This document shows, one piece after another, positions 15,201 through 26,779 of a stretch of DNA of 34,021 nucleotides. The DNA comes from Desulfosporosinus sp. (GTDB lineage Bacteria > Campylobacterota > Campylobacteria > Campylobacterales > Arcobacteraceae): positions 8,610 to 42,630 of the forward strand of contig DYPS01000011.1 of the NCBI GenBank assembly GCA_020719775.1, read 5' to 3'. The translations under genes and the position numbers were made by a program. How positions within the stretch are numbered: position 1 is the first letter of the stretch; each line of letters starts with the position of its first letter. The notes below the pieces were generated by a model. It was not told the DNA's origin. It did not search any database and was given only the letters and a program-made list of their open reading frames with translations.

Positions 15201-18200
15201 TTCATGTTTTAATGCTATGATGGAAATGGAGGAAATTATACAGATGTGAACTACTTTTAATTTGTTTCTGATGACAGGTCCTCTATCTTGACAGTTTCAA
15301 ATAGATATCCAGCAGCAAGTCAACAAACAGTCTTAGATTTTACTTTTTCAGTGGATGTAGATGTCAATGCAGGTGCTTAATTTTAGTTTACCTTTGATAC
15401 AAACAACCTGCTTCTCGACATGTTTTAAAATGATGTTTAAGGTGCTGCAGTAGTTAATGGATAAACTTACAGATATCTGGATTGCCGATAATGGTCCACA
15501 AACTCAAACATTTCGAATTCTCGATTAGTCTGCATTTTGTATTTTGGAAATAGACTCGCTGTTGGAGGCCCAACTCCAGCTCGACTTTCTATTACGCTAG
15601 GAAACTACATTGATGGATACCCATCGGCTAGCACTATGAGATTCTTAGTTGCTAATGTCAAAAACCCTATAACTTCAGGAATGAATGTCGGAGTTCAGAT
15701 GAAGCTTTATGTGCCTTGCCAAGATGTGCTCAATAAAAAATGTCCAGTTTTTTCAGCAAGAGGCTACTATGTGACGGCTTCCTCAACTTAAAGCACTCCT
15801 GCAAGTTCAGCCACTTTTTCATCAAATTCGTATGTGGTGTTGGATAGTTCGTTGACTCACTCTTTTATGGTTCCATTGACCTCTTCAATAACAACTAGCA
15901 GCATCATCTACATTGTCTATCCTTAGAATTTTGTGGGACTGTTTCCTACTGATTGTACTGCTAGTGGCTACACATGCTATAGTTTCCCAACTAGAAGATG
16001 GATCGTTTTGTATCCCAGCTCGACACTATCAGGTTCAATAACTATCAGTGTTTATTATATGACCAATGCGTATTATTCTCAAGCCTACAGTCAAAACTTT
16101 AAAATAACAGTTGCTAGGAGTGGAGCTACTGCCGATGTCTATCAAGTTCTTCAGACTGCTTTTACTCCGATTACTAGTGCAATAACCATGATGATTACTG
16201 CTACTCAAACTCCTCAAATTTGGTTGAGAAACTACGCCAATACTGCCATATTTTAGATTGATAACATTTTTATGGACTCTAGAATCAAAGCAATTTACAT
16301 TCAAGCTCCAAGCGATATAAGTCAATGGACCAGTACCTACTGTAATGCAACAATAACAGGTACTTTAAGCAACACTTATCCATTGAGGTTCATTTGTTCT
16401 GTGTTTGCAGCTAATCCTCAATTTTTAATAATCACTCGAGAGTCTCTTGAAATGACAAATTATGATGCCAGTTGGGCTAGTGCGACTATTACAGTTCATG
16501 CTCAGTTTACAATAGTAGACTTTGTTACAGGACAGCCAATCTTGTATGCAACAACTGCAAACAACACATCGCCTTTTTACGCTTACGGTTCTGTGAATAC
16601 AACATCGTAAAATCCGATTTATTATTTATCCAAAACTTCACAAACAGTCCCAATTTCTCAGCATCAAGTCCCTATAATCAGTTAAATTACATTCAATCAA
16701 AAATCATTCGCCCATAGAGTTGGAACAGTTAATAATAAGTAAGTCTTTTATCTACTATTAAAACCGATTGTATCAACACCAATTTCTAAAATGGTCTTCA
16801 CAGTTCCAAGTTAATTTGATTATCCTGGAGTTTTCTCTCACGATAATTGTTACATGCTAGGAAGAACTAAATAACCTCAAGGTAGTTGTAGGCAAAGTAG
16901 ATAAGCAGGGCAAACTCTTATAACTTTAACGCCTACCAATTACGATCAGGATGTTAGAATTATCCAACTTGGTTCTAAGCTAACTGCAAACTGGTTTACT
17001 TCTCCTGCTCTACCTGGTGACTTTTACAATATGACAGTCTAACTGTACTCTGGCAGCAATCTTCTTCTTGAGAAGCAGACAATCAACATTTCTCCAGTAT
17101 ACGGATAATACTTCTATATACCATCAATTGTGTTGAATAACCTCAAATAGCCAAACTACTTATAATCAATTTATGACCTCAGTTTTGTGACAGGTACATT
17201 ACAAATACCTCCTGGAGGAACTACTACAGCAACAAAGCAGACAAGTTAGCTGCAATTTATTTTCTAAAACTATAACGCTGCAATATCCACTAACGTTTTC
17301 GCCAACGACCTTAAGACTGGTTTAGCAGAGGGAGATTAAATCGGATGCATTTTCTTTGGAGGCTTTGTTGCTTTATAAAAACAAAGGCTAAAATGCATCC
17401 TTCATTTAGGTAAAAACAGTACAGATAAACCAATTATAAAAGTGTTAGGATACGATTTCATTAATCCGGGAACTACTTTGAACATTTCTTTTGCTGGTAT
17501 TCAATCGCTTCCCGCAGTAAATGTTAACACAATTTCCATAGCCGTTGTTATCTACTATCATGACGAAAAAGATTCATCAACTTATCTGTACATTCCTACT
17601 CCAGTCAGAACAGTTCCAACTAATGCAACTTCTACAGAATACGACAGAACATTTAATCTATCAGGATGGGATTGGGCATTTAATAGTAGTTTTTCAGGAG
17701 TGAATGTCGTTTTAAAACCAACTCAATATCAATTTTCAATAAGGCCCCCTTATTATAATAATTACAGTGGTTTTGTGTATAGCTCTACTGGACAACAACA
17801 TTCGTTTATCCTGATAAAATACACCCCAAAATTTGTAATTGACCCTTACAACGCTATTAGCATAACGTCGACAGATTGTGTGTCAGTTTTCGTATATTAT
17901 GCGACTGGAATTATTCGATGCCATCATACAAGAAGCATAAGCGGTTGGAATACTTGGTTCACTTTTACTTTCAGAAACTTCCCAACATCAGCCTATACAA
18001 TTTTAAATCAACAAGTGTCGGTCACTATATAAGTCTACGATCAATATCGATTCATTACAGGAACAAAAACATCACCTAACGCATTGACAAGGACTATATA
18101 AAAATGCACATTGTTTACCTTTGGAGTTTTAAGTGTATCTTCTTTAAACGGTGGTTAAATTGGAGTCAGTTATGTCTTCAGCATGAAAACCAATCATTAC

Positions 18201-21200
18201 ATCCCTCCAAATGGTGCTGTTAGCATCACAATTCCAGAATCCTACGGAAACATGGTCACTAATAATGCAACTTGCACTTTAATTGGATTCAGTTTAACTA
18301 ATGCATACTGCGCAATATACACACCATCTCGAATCGATATCTACCTCAATGGCTCACAGTTAGATCAAAACTCTACTTACACTATCAAAGTTGATGGATT
18401 GCAAAATCCAAATTCAAATTCTTCGGGACTTATTTTTTATGTTTCTAGTTACTTCGATAATAGCATTTATAAAGCCAGAAAAATATGTGAGAATCAAATA
18501 ACACCCCCATCTATAAACGTGAAAGCAATTAGAGCATGCACTTTATCCTGGCAACCAAACTACTCAAACCAGGGGTACAATGCCACTTATACTTTTTACG
18601 TAAGTTGCTCGGATCAATTCAGAGGAGACAGTATTTTATACATAACTTTGCCAACTCAATTCAACAGTCAAAATAAAATAGGAAACTTGTACTGTACATC
18701 TTATGAGAGTTCAACTCTTGTTAATAACTTGTGCACATTGAGCCTGATCAATGGATCATTTGTTTTATCAACTTCATTAGATGCAACTTCACAATCTTCT
18801 CTCAGTATTATTACAAATCTGATCAATCCTGTAAATAACACATATAGCGCTTCTGCTAATATTATGAGTAAGGGAGTTTTATATGCCTCAACAGTTCAGC
18901 AATCCATCAAAATATTATCCACTTCTTACGCAAAGGGTGGAGTAAAGGATGTCTTTTTGATGAATAACCCAAAAGAAGCTGGTTTAATGGCAACTTACGT
19001 CTTTAAAGTCACTCCAATTTCATCATTCATTCCCACAAACATGGGAATCACTTTCCCATCAAACTTCTATATATCTCAAACTGATTTGATAGTTGGTTTA
19101 GCATGTTCCACAACAAGCAATCTTTTTGCAGCTCTAAACTATGACAACATACAAAAAATAATAAACAACATTTCTTCAGTTGCAGGAGTATCTTTGACTG
19201 CCTATCCGACATTCACTGTGTCTGGAAACACGATCTTTTTATCTAACATTAATGGAGTACTGAACTCATCTCAATGGACTTATTTGTTTGTGAGGGGAAT
19301 TAAAAACCCTTCAAAATTCACTTCAGTAAACTTCACCTTATCTTATTACGTGGAGACTGTCTAGTATAAGTCACTCACCTGGTTGTATTCTTACCCTTTG
19401 ACTTATTACATTAGCACTCCTCCAAATTATCTGACTATTTAAAACTTAACAGTCAGTGATTATGATCTTCTCTATCCTAGCGTTTATACATTCAAAATAT
19501 CCAGCATATCAAGCATTGCAATTGCAGGCAAAAAATTATCTTACGTTATTGTTCTACCAAGCTTCTATCAAAGCACACTATGGGCAAATACCGCTCCAAA
19601 ATGCAAGTTCAATGTGCTATCAGCAAACTCAACCTGCTACAGCTATGAATCTGAGATCATCATCACTTAGACTTTTGTGACAAATGAGACTTCTTTGACT
19701 ATCTCAATTGACAATATATTAAATCCAGCTTTGTAGACTTATTGCAACACAACTGATGTCACACTTTTGGGTCAGACGTTTTTCATGATCAGAATAATCG
19801 ACGTTGATTCAGATTCATTCTTATTTTAGTCTTCAGCTGTCGTAGATGGAAGCAATTGCTTGAAGTTCTACTCTATTAGAATTCCGATAACTTTGGAATA
19901 CTCTTTGATTATGGTTGCTGGAATCGCATATAATATTAGCTATGGCTTAACTAAACCAGCTTCAAACCTCAAAATCAACGCCTACATATAAAATCAGACA
20001 GGCTTTACTTTTTCACCAAGTATGGTGGAGTTCAACGATTACTACACACTTTCTAACAGCACCACACTTTATCTAAGGTCAGACATAAATCCTGGAACTT
20101 ACACTGTCAAATTTAATAAATATGAGTCGGATGTCAAAACATATTTTAGAAATATTTTACCAATTTAAATCACTGTCATCAAAGCAAATCAAAGCACTAT
20201 TTCTCTGCCAACAATTTCTATAAATTCCATGACTTAATCGACTGTTGGGTATCCGATTTCAGTTCCGATTAGCTTTTCGCTACCTTCATCGACCTAAATG
20301 ACATTATTTATGACTATTTCACAAGAATCAAATCAAACATTAGTTCAATACTCACCATACTTTGAAAACTTTACGATTTAGCCTAGAGTTATTAACATTC
20401 AACCACAAGGTTCAAATTACTCATTTGTAATAACTCAATTACAGAGAAAGGTGCCTCCACCACTAAGTTTAACGTTCAAACTGACTTCATTGTATCCTAT
20501 TATCCATAACCTGACAACACAGACAATGTTCTTATGCTTCGATCAAGACCCTCGATATAACGTGTTGTATCCTCCTCTGAGAGTAAAGCTTACTCCTTAC
20601 CTGTAATCCTGTAACACAAAAGATGTAGGAAAGAATGTTACAAATATCTTCGTTAGCAGTGATAGTTCTAACAGTTCTGCAAGCAAAGTTTTGCCAAAGA
20701 TTATCACAGTGTCAGCAACAAGCATTTCTAGCACATCAGTGGATATGAAGATCAGCGTTGATTCTAAAAGCACAATTTACTATTTGTATCAAAAAGACGG
20801 TTATTCTGATGTTAACGACAAATAAAAGATAAAATCTGGAGCAAACACATCTGGTATTACAGGATATGTGAGCAGCAACCCAGAAACCGTATATGCAAGC
20901 TCAGTTTCGCAAATTAATTATGCTGCTACATTTACCATAAGCAATCTTACTTCCACTACCAGCTTCAATATTTATTTGTTCACTGAATCAAACTTAGGGC
21001 AATCTTAAATTACTAAATTCAGTTTCGTGACAACTTCGCTTTCCAAAGGAGTTAAAATGATCTTGGTTTTAACAGACATCGTCCAGCCGTTGAACATTGT
21101 TCAAACATTAGTGAGAATAATGAGAATTTCTCCCTTGAGAGTAAAAGTATTGACCTCAGTTCATGATCTTTTAGCTATTAAAAATGCAGTCAATATCTAC

Positions 21201-21950
21201 AAAAACACTCCAAAATACAATTATGAGATTGTCATTGCCCCAGATGCACTCAATGACGTTATTTCACCTTTAAATCTAGTTAAAAACTTTGTGAGCAATA
21301 CATCAAACTTATAATTATTAAAAACTGAACTCCCTCAATGGGATAGTACTTCAACAACTAACTACTTTGAAATCAAAGCAATAAAGCCAAGAGTAACATA
21401 AATGCCAAAACCATTGACAATTCATAACTACAACTGCACATTTACCATAAAAATGTGGGAACAAGCTAACATTTACGCAATTATAATTGAAAGACCATAA
21501 AAAGCTAAAAATACTCTCTATTTATTGGATTAAGTCGTTGTACCAATACTCGTATCATCTCTAAATTCATCTCAGCAAAGACTATCACCATCAAGCAATC
21601 AAATAAGAAATGGAATGGATGTGAATAACGTGTAATTGACTAAATACAGGAAATTTTATTCAGCAACAGATACAAAAGGAGATGGTTTGATTTTCTTCGA
21701 CGATCTTACTCCGGGTTCAATTTACGATATGTACATAACGGCTTCAAGCATTCTTCCCTATGAACCTAGCTACTTGTGGACTGATGGTTAAGTTATAACT
21801 TTGAAATTGACAGTTTTATACAGTCAAGCAGTACAAAATCAATAGATAAACACGTAATAGCTGAGGAAGTACAAGCCGAGCTTGGCAAACGCCATCGACA
21901 AGTTTTTGGAAAAACAGAACAAGAAGGGCCAGTTGCAAGGCGCAAAGTGA
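286..21950 (+). CDS. Giant secreted/surface protein, about 7,214 aa, signal peptide, beta-rich modules
   Basis: The gene is join(286..566, 587..21950), 21,645 coding bases ending in TGA at 21948-21950. After the intron one frame is followed to the end, interrupted only by TAA/TAG, which are Glu here. The start is the first ATG in frame and opens a clear signal peptide (MYLATKVLLLLLLFFSAFA, then LEG), so the protein enters the secretory pathway. No catalytic motif, transmembrane helix or GPI-type hydrophobic tail is seen; the C-terminus is basic and ends KGQLQGAK. The body is rich in Thr, Ser, Asn, Tyr and N-glycosylation-type NxS/T sites, with scattered Cys. It looks like tandem beta-sandwich modules. 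One recurrent pattern is (F/I)P-x(n)-C-x(n)-C followed by G(I/L)xNP, for example GIYNP near residue 305, GLQNP near 6030 and GIKNP near 6340. Another is FxxDLG/K: FSEDLG at F653, FADDLG at F1241, FANDLGTGL at F1867, FANDLKTGL at F5665. The last 300 residues differ and include GDGLIFFDDLTPGSIYDMYI, which resembles a C-terminal fibronectin-like strand pattern. A structural role (surface coat, stalk, lorica or cyst matrix) is inference. It is less AT-rich than its neighbours. Confidence 0.9.
567..586 (+). other. 20-nt intron in the giant gene
   Basis: GTAATTTTCAAATTATTTAG separates the frame that starts at ATG 286 from the frame used for the remaining 21 kb. Splicing gives LYYIDSVILTLGS across the junction. 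Exon 1 is 281 nt, so the junction splits a codon after its second base. Without removal, exon 1 does not connect to the long downstream frame. Confidence 0.85.
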
Positions 21951-22097
21951 TAGCAATCATACAAACTGATAATAATCATAAATATATTAACAACATAAAA
22001 TTGTATTATTCACATTAATCAATTATCTAAAGATAGATAGTTCAGCAATAAATTATTACTAACTAATAAAAATATTCCAAATTCATTTATTTCTAAT

Positions 22098-24211
<2,114 letters not shown>

Positions 24212-24412
24212 ATATAAAATTTTATAATATATGAGTACACATGTATTTGTGCCTTTTTCAAGTTATTTTTAAATATTATCAGCATAAAAAGTATTGAATC
24301 AGAAGAATTCATTCTTACATGAGTCCTTCTTTGTTTTTTACTGCAGTTTTGATTAATTTTTCCTTAAAATTGCTATTCGAGGAGTTTTATTCATTTTAGA
24401 CATGTTGATGTT

Positions 24413-24889
24413 TCAGTTTAAGGTGGTGGCGCAAAGAAGTCTATGAGCCATAAACTCTTTCACAGTTTTAGAAATGGCACTAACATTATATTATTTTTAC
24501 TTTATGGTTCCTATCAATTTGGTTGAATTTTCTCCTTAACTTCTTTTCGTTTTAGTTTTGGCTATGTTTTTCAGAAAAGAAAGATGGCTGGGAATATTTT
24601 TAAAGTTTTTAAACTCTTTCCTCCAACCTTACGAGTCTTTTATTGAGCTAACAAATAAGCGAGTCTTCTTCTTGAATGACGTTCGGCTATATCCATGCTG
24701 ATAAAGGATCGATTTAAGTTTCTACATAAAAATTGGCGTACATCTGAAGGCGGATTATCTGAAGTCGATGGTTTTGCTATTTTCCGGTAGCAGTCTAGAC
24801 CTGTTATCAGTAATCAGAATAATTCCCTTAGTTTTCGGTTTTGGATCGGCTTCGCTCAGGCTAGAATTCTTTCGTTCTTAAAATTTCAT
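24413..24889 (-). CDS. Unknown basic protein, 158 aa
   Basis: The frame is open from ATG 24889 to TGA 24413-24415 when TAA/TAG are Glu. The protein starts MKFEERKNSSLSEADPKPKT, then has a short beta-like GIILITDNRSRLLPE stretch, a Lys/Arg-rich middle (YSRTSFKKKTR), and ends KEFMAHRLLCATTLN. No signal peptide, membrane helix or known motif is seen. It lies 201 bp upstream of the AFG3-like gene on the same strand and is divergent from the coiled-coil gene at 25012. An in-frame ATG slightly upstream would add about 15 hydrophobic residues; the shorter start is chosen because that extension is AT-rich and low in information. The opposite strand is also open over part of this span but gives a hydrophobic antisense-like translation. 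No function is proposed. Confidence 0.6.
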
Positions 24890-25011
24890 AAATATTTTAT
24901 TCTTGAATATAATAGAATAAAAACAATAAACCATATACCCAAACACCTAATAACTAATTTCATAAATAATAAACCCATAGAAAACTTTAATATTTAAAAA
25001 GAGGATATCAA
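24890..25011. promoter_or_regulatory. Divergent intergenic region, probable shared promoter
   Basis: These 122 AT-rich bases separate the ATG of the minus-strand gene ending at 24889 from the ATG of the plus-strand gene at 25012. Both promoters must fit here. No distinct motif is identified. Confidence 0.4.
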
Positions 25012-25747
25012 ATGGAAGACCAATTCTAGTCAAAAATATTCACTCTTAATCAAAAGTTGACGCATATTCATAAGCCTCAGTCAACTGTCGAGAGACTATC
25101 AGAGTGCAGGAACCATTTTCTGAAGTTCAAAAAATTTACAAATTAAAAATTAAAAGTAGTTTTTTTTATATGAAGGAATATCAAAAAGTTGTGAATAAAT
25201 TGCAAGATCAAATCGATGTTAAAGTATAAAAAATTTAGAAACAGAAAAAAGTAATTGAAAGTTTTTCAAATCAAAAGTACGAGCAGCTTATTGAAATAGT
25301 TCAAGACTGGGTTAGCTAATTCGATAATAGTCTTTCCCGAGCTAAATAAGAGCTAAAACTATAATAGGTCGCTGCTGATCAAAAAATGAGTGAATGTTAA
25401 AGATAAAATTAAGTAATTTCATTATCTTATGAACAAAAAATACACAAAAATATAAAATTGGCACAAAAATAACTATAAAACTATTCAAAGACTTGCCACT
25501 AAAGAAATTAATAAATAAAAAAATAGTTCGAAAGAATGAAAAAGGTATATCAATCTGCCATTAACAGCCGTTAAAAAGTATAGTTTGTTTTATATAGAAC
25601 TTATTAGTAATGTAAAAAAAAATTGATAAGAAATTGGAGTAGACCAATGCCAAATTATAAGCAGCTGCCTCAAATTTGCATTAGAAATGGCGAGCCAAAG
25701 ACACAAAGACAAAAAAAATATTTTAATTGCTCGTTGAAATGCTATGA
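25012..25747 (+). CDS. Coiled-coil protein, 231 aa
   Basis: The gene is join(25012..25155, 25176..25577, 25598..25747), 696 coding bases. With TAA/TAG as Glu the product is almost entirely charged, helix-forming heptads: NKLQDQIDVKVEKIEKQKK, SRAKEELKLEEVAADQKMSE and KKIDKKLEETNAKLEAAASN, ending KIFELLVEML before TGA 25745-25747. No globular domain, signal peptide or membrane segment is visible. Such short coiled-coil proteins are common in ciliate cytoskeleton and basal bodies, but that role is inference. The second intron matters: if it is retained, the frame runs on through a hydrophobic stretch into the next gene, which destroys the heptad pattern. Intergenic distance to the next gene is 127 bp. 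Confidence 0.75.
25156..25175 (+). other. 20-nt intron, first in the coiled-coil gene
   Basis: GTAGTTTTTTTTATATGAAG contains the TGA that would otherwise end the reading frame at residue 53. Removal (phase 0) joins TNEKLK to EYQKVVNKLQDQ and continues the coiled coil. The acceptor is AAG rather than the usual TAG, so this is slightly less certain than the others. Confidence 0.75.
25578..25597 (+). other. 20-nt intron, second in the coiled-coil gene
   Basis: GTATAGTTTGTTTTATATAG follows codon AAA in SREK. Splicing switches to the frame encoding NLLVMEKKIDKKLEETNAKL, which keeps the heptad pattern. The unspliced frame loses it. Confidence 0.8.
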
Positions 25748-25874
25748 ACAATCAATAATGCTCACATTGGCTACTTTGATATTCATTTTTTTGTATTTAA
25801 ATTAGTAGCTTTGCATATTTAATACTAAAATTATTTTGCAGTTAATAAATAAACAGTAATCAAAAGCCAAAATA

Positions 25875-26657
25875 ATGCAAAAAATAGATTTAAGCGAGCT
25901 GTAGATAATAATAAAAAAGCTAAAACTAAAAAGACCAGTTCCTCTCATTTAACACTAAAAGGAAAAATAAATTAAATAGTTTAATGATTTTTCGTTTTCA
26001 ATCTAATAGCAGTCAATTATCGAGGACAACTATTCGGATAGCAATTGTTTTTCATTCTTTAAAACCTCAACTAATAATCATCTTAATAAGAATCATCAGA
26101 CTTAATTAAGCCAGTTTGATTCGATTATTGATAAACTCAAAACAGAAGGAGATGTGTCATAACCATCAGGCTCATTTTACTAAACTCAAAAACAAATTCA
26201 AAAGCAGTAAATAAATTAAAGGTAAAGAGCAGTTCATCATAAACAATCATATTTTTCATAAAAATAGCTTAAACTGCATTCAAAGTCCTACAAAAATATC
26301 AGTTCAATGAAAAAAAAGACTATGTAAGAGCCTATAAATGCTAAGCTTACTTTAGACAAATAAAATTTCCACATTTACTCTAATGAATCTCATCATAGCT
26401 CGGTTCAAAAAATGAAAAAAACTTTCAATAGCTCGATAAAAATAGCAAACTCGATTAGTAATCAAAAGTTAAAACGATAAAAATAAAAAATAATAGCCAG
26501 CAAAGGACAAACATAAAGAAAAGGACTAAACGAAAACAAAAACAATAGCAATGTTAGCAAACACTAATATCAGAGTAAAACAGCATCACCATTGCCATTT
26601 CGACACTCCAAAATAGAACCACATAAGTTTTCATCATATAAAATGAGACTTTTTTGA
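25875..26657 (+). CDS. Unknown charged, low-complexity protein, 260 aa
   Basis: The frame is open from ATG 25875 to TGA 26655-26657 with no intron. It starts MQKIDLSELEIIIKKLKLKR, has a Glu/Lys-rich segment (EHEKEKEIKEFNDF), then a long Ser/Asn/Lys/Gln-rich, probably disordered region, and ends FRHSKIEPHKFSSYKMRLF. No domain is recognised. It follows the coiled-coil gene on the same strand after 127 bp; whether the two are functionally linked is unknown. Reading continuously from the coiled-coil gene into this one in the same frame is possible only by ignoring the intron at 25578-25597. The gene end is convergent with the F-BAR/TBC gene (122 bp between stops). Confidence 0.65.
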
Positions 26658-26779
26658 TTTTCAATTTGATTTTAATTATGTATTTATTTTGTTTGATATA
26701 AGGAGGTTTGTTTTAATTACGGAAGTTATGCTATATAACATGAAATGAATTAAAATCATTAACATTAACTTAATTTTCA

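Noticed and set aside
286-21950. Reading TAA/TAG as Gln, as in Tetrahymena, Paramecium and Oxytricha
   Set aside because: Conserved genes in the same window place TAA/TAG at invariant Glu positions, including catalytic ones, while conserved Gln use CAA/CAG.
25623-25805. Plus-strand ORF with a hydrophobic segment (LTLATLIFIFLYL), possible membrane protein
   Set aside because: It is the unspliced frame after the 20-nt intron at 25578-25597; the spliced frame gives a regular coiled coil and stops at 25747.
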